Of a stretch of DNA of 64,000 bases, positions 39,823 through 48,869 are shown in pieces (the stretch's first letter is position 1; each line of letters starts with the position of its first letter). Under the pieces are notes generated by a model that ran no database searches, was not told the origin of the DNA, and saw only the letters and a program-made list of their open reading frames with translations. A program made the position numbers and the translations under genes. The stretch spans positions 124,001 to 188,000 of the forward strand of contig NZ_VTPU01000001.1 of the NCBI RefSeq assembly GCF_008274785.1, read 5' to 3'. This stretch comes from Halomonas eurihalina (lineage in GTDB: Bacteria; Pseudomonadota; Gammaproteobacteria; Pseudomonadales; Halomonadaceae).

Positions 39823-41715
39823 TCAGTCTCCTTGCGCCTCGTCACCCTCGGCCGAGTCGTTCGCCTTGCCGCCATGGCGTTCGAGCAGCCAGAAATCGGT
39901 CATGGCACGCGCCAGCCCGGCGGCGTGACTACTGCCGCCCCCGGCATTCTCGACAATCACCGACACCGCGATCTGCGGGTCTTCTACCGGCGCGAATGCC
40001 ATGAACAGGGCATGATCGCGCAACCGCTCCTTGAGCTCATCGGCGTTGTATTTCTCGTCCTGGCCCAACGAGAACACTTGGGCGGTCCCCGACTTGCCTG
40101 CCATGCGATACTCGAGTCCGGCGCCGGCGCGACGTGCCGTCCCCTCATTGCCGGACAACACTTTCTCCATGCCCGAGAACACGCGATCCCACCAGTTTTC
40201 ATTATCAACCTGGATGTCCGGCGGCGTATCCGGCAACTCGGTCGGCAGCGACTCGCCACCGACCTCGAGCGCCAGTCGCGGACGAACCCACTCCCCGCGA
40301 TTGGCCAGCACCGCCGTAGCGGTCGCCAGCTGCAGGGGCGTGATCTGCAAGTAGCCCTGACCGATGCCCACTGACAGGGTTTCTCCTGGATACCACGACT
40401 GATTGAAACGCGTCTTTTTCCATTCACGAGACGGCAACAGCGCCGCCCCCTGCCCATGCACGTCATAAGCGCTACGCTGGCCGAAACCGAAACGCGCCAA
40501 GTTGTCGTGGATGCGATCAATGCCCAGCTCATGGGCCAGGGAATAGAAATAGGTGTTGTTGGAAACCGCCAGCGCACGCTCCAGATCGACCCGGCCATGC
40601 CCCCAGCGCAACCAGTTGCGATAGCGCCGGTCATCGTTGGGCAACTCATAGTAGCCAGGGTCGTAGATGGTCTCTTCCGGGGTGATCACGCCTTCGCGCA
40701 AACCGGCCATGGCCATGAACGGCTTGATTGTCGAGCCGGCCGGATAACTGCCACGGCTAGCGCGATTGAACAGCGGCAAATCGAGATCCTGCTGCAAGGC
40801 CCGATAGGAGGCCACATCGATGCCAGTGACAAACTGGTTGCTATCGAATCCAGGCACCGACGCCATGGCCAGAATTCCGCCGGTTTGCGGATTAATGGCG
40901 ACAATGGCACCACGCCGGCCATCGAGCAACTCGATCGCCCGCTTTTGCAGCGGCTTGTCCAGGGTCAGCCTCAGATCCTTGCCGGGCACTGGATCGGTAT
41001 GATCTAGCTCCCTCAGAACGCGACCGCGGGCATTGGTCTCCACCTTGCGCAGGCCGGCCTGGCCATGGAGCTGCTTTTCGTAGAAGCGCTCGACGCCGGT
41101 CTTGCCGATAAAGTGGGTCCCGGCGTAATTACCACTATCCAGCGTCTTGAGTTCCTCGGCATTGATACGACCGACATAACCCAAGGCGTGGGACATCAAT
41201 TCGGCATCCGGGTAATAGCGCAGCAATTGCGCTTCCACTTCGACCCCGGGCAGCCGATAGCGATTCACCGCCAGACGGGCGATCTGCTCCTCGTTGAGAT
41301 CGCTCATCAGCAGTGCCGGCTGGAAAGGCCGCTGGCGCTGGCGCGAACGCTCGCGGAAGGCTTCGACCTCTTCGGCGGGCAGATCGAGCAGGTCGACCAG
41401 CAGCGACAATGTCTCGTCCAGGTCATCGACCCGCTCACGCACCAGGGTGAGATTGTAGGTAGGACGATTCTCGGCCAGCAGCTGACCGTTACGGTCATAG
41501 ATGAGGCCGCGGGTCGGCGGCAGCGGCTCGACACGCACCCGATTCTTCTCGGAACGGGTGCTGAAAACTTCGTGCTGCACCACCTGCAGGTAGAATAGGC
41601 GCCCCGCCAGCCCCCCACTCAGCAGAATCACCACGACGGTGGCCAGCAGTGCCCGCATGCGGAAGACGCGCAGCTCCTGTTCGGGATTCTTCAGGGTGTC
41701 GCGTTGCTGACGCAT
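39823..41715 (-). CDS. mrdA: Penicillin-binding protein 2
   Basis: PBP2 is the elongasome transpeptidase partner of RodA. The 630-residue protein has one N-terminal membrane helix (about 22-42), a pedestal domain and a transpeptidase domain with S328-T-I-K331, S385-N-N and K541-S-G-T544. The C-terminus is Asp/Glu-rich. It is followed 1 nt later by rodA and preceded by rlmH (34 bp), the classical rlmH-mrdA-rodA order. Confidence 0.98.
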   Translation of the reverse strand: MRQQRDTLKNPEQELRVFRMRALLATVVVILLSGGLAGRLFYLQVVQHEVFSTRSEKNRVRVEPLPPTRGLIYDRNGQLLAENRPTYNLTLVRERVDDLDETLSLLVDLLDLPAEEVEAFRERSRQRQRPFQPALLMSDLNEEQIARLAVNRYRLPGVEVEAQLLRYYPDAELMSHALGYVGRINAEELKTLDSGNYAGTHFIGKTGVERFYEKQLHGQAGLRKVETNARGRVLRELDHTDPVPGKDLRLTLDKPLQKRAIELLDGRRGAIVAINPQTGGILAMASVPGFDSNQFVTGIDVASYRALQQDLDLPLFNRASRGSYPAGSTIKPFMAMAGLREGVITPEETIYDPGYYELPNDDRRYRNWLRWGHGRVDLERALAVSNNTYFYSLAHELGIDRIHDNLARFGFGQRSAYDVHGQGAALLPSREWKKTRFNQSWYPGETLSVGIGQGYLQITPLQLATATAVLANRGEWVRPRLALEVGGESLPTELPDTPPDIQVDNENWWDRVFSGMEKVLSGNEGTARRAGAGLEYRMAGKSGTAQVFSLGQDEKYNADELKERLRDHALFMAFAPVEDPQIAVSVIVENAGGGSSHAAGLARAMTDFWLLERHGGKANDSAEGDEAQGD

Positions 41716-41749
41716 GCTAGGTGCTGCCCTCGGGACGCTTGGGGATCGC

Positions 41750-42217
41750 TCAACGATGGTAAGGGTGGCCGACCATCAGGGTCCAGGCACGATATAGCTG
41801 CTCGGCAAGCAGAATGCGTACCAGGGGATGCGGCAGGGTCAAGGGCGAAAGCGACCAACGCTGGTCGGCCTGGGCGGACAGCGAGGGCTCCAGGCCTTCC
41901 GGTCCACCGACCAGCAGGGCCACATCGCGACCCTCGAGCCGCCATCGTTCGGTCTGTTCGGCGAGCTGTTCGGTGCTCCAGGCCTTGCCGCCGACCTCCA
42001 GGGCCACCCGATATTCATCGCCCTTGAGGCGAGCGCGAATACGCTCGGCCTCGAGGGACATGGCCCGCCGGGTGTCGGCATTCTTGCCCCGGGCACCGGG
42101 CGATATCTCCTCGATCTCGAGGGCGAAATCCCGCGGCAGGCGCTTGCGATATTCCTCAACGCCTCGCGTCACCCAGTCGGGCATGCGGGTTCCCACCGCC
42201 AACAGACGCACCTTCAT
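41750..42217 (-). CDS. rlmH: 23S rRNA pseudouridine-1915 N3-methyltransferase
   Basis: RlmH is a SPOUT-fold methyltransferase acting on assembled 70S ribosomes. The 155-residue length is standard. The knot region shows LLVGGPEGL (about 102-110) and the C-terminal [18 protein letters not shown], both diagnostic. Its start overlaps the rsfS stop by 4 nt. Confidence 0.97.
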   Translation of the reverse strand: MKVRLLAVGTRMPDWVTRGVEEYRKRLPRDFALEIEEISPGARGKNADTRRAMSLEAERIRARLKGDEYRVALEVGGKAWSTEQLAEQTERWRLEGRDVALLVGGPEGLEPSLSAQADQRWSLSPLTLPHPLVRILLAEQLYRAWTLMVGHPYHR

Positions 42218-42585
42218 GAGGTGCCGTTCGCCTCTTCCTCCAGAGGCTCGCGGCCCTCACTGGGCAGATCCGCCCACAGCCGCTCCAGATCATAGAGATC
42301 CCGGGTCTCGGGCATCATCAGATGCACCACCACATCGCCCAGGTCCACCAGCACCCATTCGGCGCCGCTTTCTCCCTCGACGCCCAACGGTGGCATGCCA
42401 TTATCCTTGGCGGTTCGGATCAGGTTCTCGGCGAGCGCCGCAAGATGGCGATTGGAGGTGCCGCTTGCCACGACCATCAGTTCCGTCACGCTGGTCAATC
42501 GGGATACATCGAGTTGCACGATGTCCCGGGCCTTGAGTTCCTCCAGTGCGTCCATCACCAGAGTCTTGAGTGCGTCGATGTGCAT
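42214..42585 (-). CDS. rsfS: Ribosomal silencing factor RsfS
   Basis: RsfS binds ribosomal protein L14 and blocks subunit joining when nutrients are scarce. The 123-residue product starts at [10 protein letters not shown] behind GAAGGG. It contains the family motifs [16 protein letters not shown] and [17 protein letters not shown]. The longer frame to 42621 lacks similarity. It overlaps rlmH by 4 nt and follows nadD after 128 bp. Confidence 0.96.
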   Translation of the reverse strand: MHIDALKTLVMDALEELKARDIVQLDVSRLTSVTELMVVASGTSNRHLAALAENLIRTAKDNGMPPLGVEGESGAEWVLVDLGDVVVHLMMPETRDLYDLERLWADLPSEGREPLEEEANGTS

Positions 42586-42713
42586 ACCCTTCGTATCAGC
42601 CCTCGTCAGCGGGGAAATCATATTTCTTCATTGTACCGGCTCACGGCCGGCATCGCAGTGCCTGGCAAGAGAAACGCATGAAATTCGCGCACATCGCCAC
42701 TCGCTCGTGCGCC

Positions 42714-43394
42714 TCAACGGCCTGTCTCGCGATACAGGCCATGCGCCAGCACATGCGACTCCACCGCCTCGGGCAACAGATAGCGGACACTGTCGCCGCG
42801 CGCCAGCCGCCGCCTCACCTCGGTGGCGGAAATGGCCATGCGCGACGGCAACGCCAGCCGCAACAACCGGCCATGCGGCTCGGCCATCAGCTCGGCGACT
42901 CTCTCGACCTCTCGACCGGCCAGCAGTTCCCCGAGCGCTTCGGGGCGTGGTGCCTCGTGGTCGGGCCGGTCGATCACCACCACATGCGCCAATTCGAAGA
43001 GCCGATGCGGCTCGCGCCATTCAGCCAGGCGCATGAAAGCATCATGCCCCAACGCCATGACCAACCGAGCCTCGGGGCCATAGGCCTCGCGCAGTTCAGC
43101 CAGGGTGTCGGCGCTGTAGGAAGGACCACGGCGGGAGAATTCTCGGGCATCGGCAATCAGTCCTGGCGTATCACCGATCCCCAGGCGCAGCAGCGCCAGG
43201 CGATCCTCGGGCGCCACCTGGGGCGCATCGCGCAATGGCGAACGAGCCGCGGGTACCATGTGCACGCAATCCAGTGCCAGCGCCTCGCGCAACTCGACCG
43301 CACTGCGCAAATGACCGAGGTGTACCGGATCGAAGGTGCCGCCCAGCATGGCGATACGCGGCGGCCGCTGCGCCTCAGCTACGGATCTGGCCAT
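42714..43394 (-). CDS. nadD: Nicotinate-mononucleotide adenylyltransferase
   Basis: NadD makes deamido-NAD from nicotinate mononucleotide and ATP. The 226-residue protein has the nucleotidyltransferase motif [12 protein letters not shown] near its N-terminus and the C-terminal [10 protein letters not shown] (ISxT/SxxR motif). The ATG at 43394 directly follows a GTG (43397), and either may be used. The 5' end overlaps proA by 20 nt. Confidence 0.96.
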   Translation of the reverse strand: MARSVAEAQRPPRIAMLGGTFDPVHLGHLRSAVELREALALDCVHMVPAARSPLRDAPQVAPEDRLALLRLGIGDTPGLIADAREFSRRGPSYSADTLAELREAYGPEARLVMALGHDAFMRLAEWREPHRLFELAHVVVIDRPDHEAPRPEALGELLAGREVERVAELMAEPHGRLLRLALPSRMAISATEVRRRLARGDSVRYLLPEAVESHVLAHGLYRETGR

Positions 43395-44676
43395 CACCGA
43401 ACACCACGTACTTGCGTGTGGTCAGGCCCTCGAGCCCCACGGGCCCTCGAGCATGCAGGCGATCGGTAGAAATGCCGATCTCGGCACCCAGCCCATACTC
43501 GAAACCGTCGGCGAAGCGCGTGGAGGCATTGACGATCACCGAACTGGAATCGACCTCGGCCATGAAGCGACGTGCCAGACCATAATTCTCGGTAACGATG
43601 GCATCGGTATGGCGCGAGCCGTAACGCTCGATATGCGCCATGGCTTCCTCGATGCCGTCGACCACGCGAATGGCCAGCACCGGCGCCAGATATTCGGCCT
43701 CCCAGTCGGCCTCGCTGGCCGGCGAGACATCGCCCAGGATCTCGCGGGTCCGCTCGCATCCTCTCAATTCGACCCCATGCTCGGCATAGGCCGACGACAG
43801 CCGCGGCAGCAGCGAAGCGGCGAGCGGCGCATCGACCAACAGGGTCTCCATGGTATTGCAGGTTCCATAGCGCTGGGTCTTGGCATTGACGGCGATGGCC
43901 AGGGCCTTTTCGGGATCGGCGCTGGCATCGAGATAGACGTGACAGACGCCGTCCAAGTGCTTGATCACCGGAACGCTGGCCTCACGCGAGATACGCTCGA
44001 TCAATGACTTGCCGCCGCGCGGGATGATCACATCGACATACTCGGGCATGCTGATCAAGCGCCCCACGGCGGCACGATCCGTGGTCGCCACCACCTGCAC
44101 CGCAGCCGCCGGCAGCCTCGCCTCCTCGAGCCCACGGCGAATGCACTCGGCAATGGCCGCATTGGACTCGCTGGCCTCGGAGCCCCCACGCAGAATGCAG
44201 GCATTACCGGACTTGAGGCACAAACTGGCCGCTTCCAGGGTGACGTTGGGGCGCGATTCGTAGATGATACCGATCACGCCGAGCGGCACGCGCATCTGAC
44301 CGACCTGAATGCCACTGGGCCGCGCACGCAGGCCGTCGATCTCGCCGACCGGGTCCGGCAGTGCCGCGACCTGAGCGAGACCTTCGATCATGCCATTCAG
44401 GCGAGCCTCGTCGAGGGCCAACCGGTCGAGCAGAGCGGCATCCAGGCCATTGGCCCGCCCCCGCTCCAGATCCCTGGCGTTGGCGGCCAGCACCTCGGCG
44501 CGTGCCGCTTCCAGGTGGCGGGCCATGGCGGTCAGGGCCGCGTTCTTGGCGGCGGTATCGACGCGCCGCATGGCAGTGGCAGCGTCGCGGGCACCTTGCC
44601 CGAGGCGCTGCATGTAGGCGTCGACATCGTTGATGTCGGCGGCGCCGATGACGGAGTGTGTGGCGTGCGCAGTCAT
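43375..44676 (-). CDS. proA: Gamma-glutamyl phosphate reductase
   Basis: ProA reduces gamma-glutamyl phosphate to glutamate semialdehyde in proline synthesis, which matters for osmoadaptation. The 433-residue protein has an aldehyde-dehydrogenase fold with the NADP-binding region ([13 protein letters not shown]) and catalytic Cys273 ([13 protein letters not shown]). ATG 44676 has AGGAG about 12 nt upstream. It precedes nadD, as in pseudomonads (proA-nadD-rsfS-rlmH). Confidence 0.97.
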   Translation of the reverse strand: MTAHATHSVIGAADINDVDAYMQRLGQGARDAATAMRRVDTAAKNAALTAMARHLEAARAEVLAANARDLERGRANGLDAALLDRLALDEARLNGMIEGLAQVAALPDPVGEIDGLRARPSGIQVGQMRVPLGVIGIIYESRPNVTLEAASLCLKSGNACILRGGSEASESNAAIAECIRRGLEEARLPAAAVQVVATTDRAAVGRLISMPEYVDVIIPRGGKSLIERISREASVPVIKHLDGVCHVYLDASADPEKALAIAVNAKTQRYGTCNTMETLLVDAPLAASLLPRLSSAYAEHGVELRGCERTREILGDVSPASEADWEAEYLAPVLAIRVVDGIEEAMAHIERYGSRHTDAIVTENYGLARRFMAEVDSSSVIVNASTRFADGFEYGLGAEIGISTDRLHARGPVGLEGLTTRKYVVFGDGQIRS

Positions 44677-44765
44677 GCCGTAAAGTATCTCCTGATGGTG
44701 GACCGCCGAGCCGGCGGCCGCGCCCTGGCCAAGTCGAATCGGGAAGGAGCCCATACTAAGTCACC

Positions 44766-45635
44766 ATGCGGAGCAAGTACAAAACCGGTCTGTTACGCAC
44801 CAACCTGCTGGTCGCGGCGGCGCTCGTCGCCCTGCGTGCCATCACCGCCGACGCCTGGACCGATGCGATCCTGCTGGGCGCGATGATGGCCTGGCTGATA
44901 ATGACCAGCGTGCGGCTGCCACTCGGCCATCGGCGCCTCACCATCACACTCTGGCAGTTGCTGCCGGGTCTGTTGCTGGCGGCCTTGCTGTGGGCGGCGC
45001 CGGAGCGCCACATCACCTGGATTTGGGTCTGGGCGATCCTGCTGATGTGGCCACAGCCATCCTGGATGCTGCTGTTTCACGGCTTGCTGGCGGTCGCGAC
45101 CTGGTATGCCCAGCGCGAACTCCTCGGCAGCGAGCAGTGGTGGCTGGCCGGGCTATTGCTGGCCGGCCTGATGGTCCTCGGACTATCGCGCTCCCGAGCA
45201 CTTCAGGCACGGCGCTTCGCCACACGCCATCGCGCCAGGCTGATGGCTGGCTGGCCGCTCTGGCCGCGGGCCCGGCTAGAGCGCGACCTCGACCGCGAAC
45301 GCCGGCGTTCGACCCGTGAGTCATCGCATGTCGAACTGCTGCTGTTGCGCCTGCCGCCGCGCCGCCTGCTCCCCGCGGCCGGCCGACTGCGTCATCATCT
45401 CCAGAGCTTCGAAAACTGCTATCGTCTTGACCGCAGCACCCTGGGCGTACTGCTGATCAGTCGCGATGCCGAACAAGCGGCACAGCGCCGCCAGCGCCTG
45501 CTCGACACGCTGGAGCCTCCACTGAAGGCCCGCGCCATCCCGCTACCCTATCTGGTGTCACTGGCCCACGAGCGGCATGCCCTTGCACGACAGTCGCCCA
45601 CGCTAAGGATCAAGGAGAGTCCGACGCATGCGTGA
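44766..45635 (+). CDS. Membrane protein with highly degenerate GGDEF-like C-terminus
   Basis: The 289-residue protein has about five hydrophobic helices in residues 12-145, then a basic soluble domain. SHVELLLLRLPPRRLLPAAG and YRLDRSTLGVLLI (219-231) align with the VLLI...FGH and R-x-GGDEF strands of diguanylate cyclases and with the next gene. The GGDEF position, however, reads DRSTL (222-226), so no cyclase activity is expected. It overlaps the next gene by 8 nt and opens a three-gene coupled operon. The relation to GGDEF is my reading by eye and is the weak point. Confidence 0.6.
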   Translation: MRSKYKTGLLRTNLLVAAALVALRAITADAWTDAILLGAMMAWLIMTSVRLPLGHRRLTITLWQLLPGLLLAALLWAAPERHITWIWVWAILLMWPQPSWMLLFHGLLAVATWYAQRELLGSEQWWLAGLLLAGLMVLGLSRSRALQARRFATRHRARLMAGWPLWPRARLERDLDRERRRSTRESSHVELLLLRLPPRRLLPAAGRLRHHLQSFENCYRLDRSTLGVLLISRDAEQAAQRRQRLLDTLEPPLKARAIPLPYLVSLAHERHALARQSPTLRIKESPTHA

Positions 45636-46581
45636 CATCCGCTACCGACCACTCACCCTGTTGCTGGCCATCGGCACCCTGCTGCTGTTGGGCCAGGCCC
45701 TGTGGTTCTACCTGGCGGGCGAATACCACCGCATTCCACCACCGGCTCTGCTCGCCCCCATCATGCTGGTGGCCACCCTGCTCGCTCCGGCGGGGGGCGA
45801 TCACACCCGCGCCGCCGCCGGCCTAGTACTGATCTGTGGCTTCCTGCTGATCGCCGTGGAACTCCCGCGACCGACAGGCCTGCCATCACTATGGGTCGGC
45901 CTGCCCCCGGTTCTCGCCCTGTTACTGCTCCCCCCGGCGCCAGCCCTGCTGCTCAATCTCGGCTTGACGCCGGTCTGGATGGTGCTATTGAGCGCCCCCT
46001 GGCCAGACCTCGATATACTGCTGACCTACCTGAGCCTGGTGGCCGTCACCACCCTGGTGCCCTGGGGGCGCCTGCGCCAGCGAGCCCTGCTGCATGCCAC
46101 CGACCCCCGGGACCCGGAGTGCCGAGCCGTCAGCCGTGCGCACCTCCGGGAACGTCTGGCCGGCGAGATCGACCGGACCACGTTACTCGGCCAGCCTCTG
46201 TCCGTTCTGCTGATCCACCTGCCCCAGCTGGAGATCGCCGAGGAGCAGTTCGGCCACAAGGCCCGCCAGGCATTACTCGATGGCCTGTGCCAGACCATCG
46301 CCGGACGCTATCGCGCCCACGACATCCTGGGTCGAGCCGAGGACAACGTCTTCTGGTTGGTCATGCCGAACACAACCGAGAGTGGCGCCCAACTGGTCCG
46401 CCAACGACTGTCTCGGACCCTCGAACCCGTAATACTGGTGGAAACCGGCCCACTGGAGATCCTCACCGGCCTCGTCATACGACACGCCGGAGAAAGCGGC
46501 TCGTCTTTCGAGCAGCGCCTGCACGCCGCGACCCGAAGCCTGGCGACCGCTCGAGCACCCGATCCACGGAGAGCGCATTGA
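45628..46581 (+). CDS. Membrane protein with degenerate GGDEF domain
   Basis: The 317-residue protein has five or six membrane helices (about 8-146) followed by a GGDEF-fold domain. RAVSRAHLRERLAGEIDR, QPLSVLLIHLPQLEIAEEQFGHKARQALL and YRAHDILGRAEDNVFWLVMP parallel active diguanylate cyclases. The signature GGDEF is replaced by EDNVF (238-242), preceded by the usual Arg236. The active site is therefore lost; a nucleotide-sensing or protein-binding role is inferred. Its stop overlaps the TTG start of the DedA-PAP2 gene by 4 nt. Confidence 0.72.
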   Translation: MRDIRYRPLTLLLAIGTLLLLGQALWFYLAGEYHRIPPPALLAPIMLVATLLAPAGGDHTRAAAGLVLICGFLLIAVELPRPTGLPSLWVGLPPVLALLLLPPAPALLLNLGLTPVWMVLLSAPWPDLDILLTYLSLVAVTTLVPWGRLRQRALLHATDPRDPECRAVSRAHLRERLAGEIDRTTLLGQPLSVLLIHLPQLEIAEEQFGHKARQALLDGLCQTIAGRYRAHDILGRAEDNVFWLVMPNTTESGAQLVRQRLSRTLEPVILVETGPLEILTGLVIRHAGESGSSFEQRLHAATRSLATARAPDPRRAH

Positions 46582-47981
46582 ACTTCACCGACACCCTCTA
46601 CCAGCTCTCGCCCTCGCCGCCCCTGCTGCTGCTGATTGTCGCCGTCATCGCCCTGGCGGAATCGCTGGCGCTGGTCGGCCTGCTGGTCCCCGGCGTGGTA
46701 CTGATCACTGCCGCCGCCTCCATGGCCGGCCATCAGGAACTTTCCGTGACGCTGGTCATCATCGCGGCCTTTCTCGGCGCCGTGGCCGGTGACGGCCTGA
46801 GCTTCTGGCTCGGCTACACCCAACGCGAAAGGGTCACCGCTCTCTGGCCGCTCTCGCGTCACCCGGAGTGGCTCGCACGCGGCGCGCGCTTCTTCCAGTC
46901 GCATGGCTCCCTGTCGGTCGTCCTGGGCCGCTTCGTTGGTCCCGTGCGCCCTATCATCCCGATGATCGCCGGCATGTTGCGCATGCCGCCCCGCACCTTC
47001 ACCTGGGCCAACCTGATCTCGGCGGCGCTATGGGCACCGGCCTATGTGCTGCCCGGCTACCTGCTCGGCCACGCCTGGCAGCGGCTGCCCGGCCTGCCCG
47101 AGGGGCTCAGGCCATGGCTGGCCGGTCTCGGCGGCCTCGTCGTGGCGCTGGCCCTGATCTTCTCCTGGCTGCGCCACCAGACCTACCGCGACGGCCATGT
47201 CTATCGCGGCCTGGCCTGGCTGTCCCGGCATCATGCTATGGGGCGCATGACCTGGCGGCTGCTGGCCATCCAGCGCGACCGCGAGCCCCCGCTGGCCTCC
47301 TGGCTGCTGCTGCTGTCATCGCTCGCCGCGCTGTCGGCCTGGACGCTGGTAGTCCTTCAGCACGATGGGCCGCTGCCCATGGACCAACGTCTCAACGCCC
47401 TGCTCGGCACCACCTCGATGCCCGGCCTGAATCGGGCCGGCCACATCCTCGCGGAAGTCGGCGACATCCTCGGTATCATTGCCTTGGTCCTGCCCTGGGT
47501 ACTCTGGTGGTTATGGAAACGACGCTGGGACATCCTCGGCCACTTCGGCGCCGGTCTGATCGGCATCGCCCTGCTCAATACCCTCGGCAAGGCGCTGATC
47601 GGTCGGGCACGCCCCCTGACACCGGAACACCTGACCAACTCGCTCTCCTACCCCAGCGCCCACACCTCCACGAGCATCGTCCTGCTCGGCATGGCCGCCG
47701 CCTTCACCGCCCGCGAGCTGCCGCCGACGCAACGCTTCTGGGCCTATTGGGGAGCGATCGCCCTTGCCGTGCCCATGGCGCTATCCAGACTGGTGATCGG
47801 CGTGCATTGGCTGAGCGACCTGATCGGCGGCGCCCTGCTGGGACTGGTGGTCTGCGCCCTGGTCCAGCTCGCCTGGCAACGACGCGAACGCGCCCCGCTC
47901 TCGCCCTGCCCCTGGCTCGTACTGGGCAGCGCTTCCCTGGTGCTCGTCATCGCCAGAGTCATCGGTTTGGCGCCGGTATAG
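46578..47981 (+). CDS. DedA-PAP2 fusion membrane protein
   Basis: The 467-residue protein fuses two membrane domains. Residues 1-200 are DedA-type (AESLALVGLLVPGVVLIT; GRFVGPVRPIIPMIAGMLRM at 117-136). Residues 235-460 are a PAP2 phosphatase with all three motifs: Lys338...Arg345-Pro346, PSAHTS (His362) and SRLVIGVHWLSD (Arg404, His410, Asp414). The TTG start (46578) is chosen because GGAGA lies 5 nt before it and it overlaps the previous stop as TTGA; frame further upstream lies inside another gene. PAP2 enzymes hydrolyse lipid (pyro)phosphates, and some DedA proteins translocate undecaprenyl phosphate. Both activities in one chain are plausible. Confidence 0.88.
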   Translation: MNFTDTLYQLSPSPPLLLLIVAVIALAESLALVGLLVPGVVLITAAASMAGHQELSVTLVIIAAFLGAVAGDGLSFWLGYTQRERVTALWPLSRHPEWLARGARFFQSHGSLSVVLGRFVGPVRPIIPMIAGMLRMPPRTFTWANLISAALWAPAYVLPGYLLGHAWQRLPGLPEGLRPWLAGLGGLVVALALIFSWLRHQTYRDGHVYRGLAWLSRHHAMGRMTWRLLAIQRDREPPLASWLLLLSSLAALSAWTLVVLQHDGPLPMDQRLNALLGTTSMPGLNRAGHILAEVGDILGIIALVLPWVLWWLWKRRWDILGHFGAGLIGIALLNTLGKALIGRARPLTPEHLTNSLSYPSAHTSTSIVLLGMAAAFTARELPPTQRFWAYWGAIALAVPMALSRLVIGVHWLSDLIGGALLGLVVCALVQLAWQRRERAPLSPCPWLVLGSASLVLVIARVIGLAPV

Positions 47982-47983
47982 CC

Positions 47984-48032
47984 GTAAGACGTAAGACGTA
48001 AGACGTAAGACGTAAGACGTAAGACGTAAGAC
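47984..48032. repeat. Heptanucleotide array GTAAGAC x7
   Basis: Seven perfect copies of GTAAGAC run from 47984 to 48032, beginning 3 nt after the DedA-PAP2 stop codon. They are followed without a break by degenerate 7-nt units CGAGCGT, CGAGCCA, CGAGATT, CGAAGGG (48034-48061). Confidence 0.95.
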
Positions 48033-48076
48033 GCGAGCGTCGAGCCACGAGATTCGAAGGGCAACCCCAAGGCAAT

Positions 48077-48108
48077 GTAGCTCGTAGCTCGTAGCTCGTA
48101 GCTCGTAG
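48077..48108. repeat. Heptanucleotide array GTAGCTC x4.6
   Basis: Four perfect copies of GTAGCTC (48077-48104) plus a partial GTAG (48105-48108). The unit is the exact reverse complement of the GAGCTAC array at 52335-52362. Confidence 0.95.
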
Positions 48109-48117
48109 GCAGCATAC

Positions 48118-48148
48118 CCCCAGCCCTTTTCGGGTCCAGGGGTTTCTT
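48118..48148 (+). terminator. Possible terminator after the DedA-PAP2 operon
   Basis: CCCC-AG-CCC pairs with GGG-TCCA-GGGG around TTTTC, with an internal loop, followed by TTTCTT. It sits between two heptamer arrays and could also serve the convergent LysE-type gene on the other strand. Confidence 0.4.
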
Positions 48149-48151
48149 ACC

Positions 48152-48179
48152 GCTTATAGCTTACGGCTTATAGCTCCGG
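48152..48179. repeat. Degenerate heptad array GCTTATA/GCTTACG/GCTTATA/GCTCCGG
   Basis: Four consecutive 7-nt units beginning GCT occupy 48152-48179, ending just before the LysE-type stop codon. The 7-nt period matches the neighbouring arrays although the unit differs. Confidence 0.75.
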
Positions 48180-48180
48180 G

Positions 48181-48810
48181 TTATCCCAGCGCCAGCCAGA
48201 TGCCGACGCCTACCATCAGCGTGCCGGCGATGCGGTTGAGCAGGCGAACGTTGCGGCTCTTGCCCAACAGGTGACGCAGAGTTTGCCCGCCGGTGGCGTA
48301 GGTAACCAGCGCCAGGAACTCGATGGTCAGGATAAGCGCGACCAGCATCGCCAGCTGCCCCGCCAGAGGCCGGGAGGCATCGAGAAACGGCGGCAGCAGG
48401 GCCACGAAAAAGGCCCAGCCCTTGGGATTGGCCACCGCCGTGACGAAGCCTTGCACCGCCAGTTCGCGTCGTCCCGCCCTGGCCCGGGTGTCCAGTTCAT
48501 CGGGCACGGCCATGCGTCCCCGTGAACGCCACATCATCACGCCCAAATAGATCAGGTAGGCGCCTCCCAACCACTTGAACACGGCGAAAAGCTCGGGTTG
48601 GCGCAGCATCAGCGTGGCCACGCCGGCTCCCGAAGCAACAGCCACCAGCCCCACGCCGGCCAGCTCGCCGACCATCATCCACAGGGTTCGTCGCACCCCC
48701 TGGGTCATGCCCAGCACCATGGCCAGCGTCATGCACATGCCTGGCGTCAGGGAAACGAGCAGAAAGGTCGGCACAAAGACCGACAGCAGGGAAAGGTTGA
48801 GCATGTCCAT
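48181..48810 (-). CDS. LysE/RhtB-family amino-acid exporter
   Basis: The 209-residue protein has about six membrane helices and the RhtB-family signatures LSLLSVFVPTFLLVSLTPGM near the N-terminus and VANPKGWAFFVALLPPF mid-protein. Such carriers export amino acids such as threonine, homoserine or lysine; the substrate cannot be read from sequence. It stands alone, convergent with the DedA-PAP2 operon, with a heptad array against its stop codon. Confidence 0.9.
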   Translation of the reverse strand: MDMLNLSLLSVFVPTFLLVSLTPGMCMTLAMVLGMTQGVRRTLWMMVGELAGVGLVAVASGAGVATLMLRQPELFAVFKWLGGAYLIYLGVMMWRSRGRMAVPDELDTRARAGRRELAVQGFVTAVANPKGWAFFVALLPPFLDASRPLAGQLAMLVALILTIEFLALVTYATGGQTLRHLLGKSRNVRLLNRIAGTLMVGVGIWLALG

Positions 48811-48869
48811 ATCCTTATGGGCCCGCGCGAGCGACCGTCAAATGATGACGAGGGCGCATGTCGCTGCCG

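Noticed and set aside
42598..42633. Eleven-codon minus-strand upstream ORF (MKKYDFPADEG) before rsfS
   Set aside because: It has a start and stop but no strong ribosome binding site and no reason to expect conservation; short open frames are common in such gaps.
45702..46577. N-terminal extension of the DedA-PAP2 frame upstream of the TTG start
   Set aside because: The upstream frame overlaps the coding sequence of the preceding membrane GGDEF-like gene, is Pro/Arg-rich and lacks DedA similarity, whereas the TTG at 46578 has a ribosome binding site and a stop-start overlap.
47984..48108. CRISPR array
   Set aside because: The repeats are 7 nt, contiguous and without unique spacers, and no cas genes are present.
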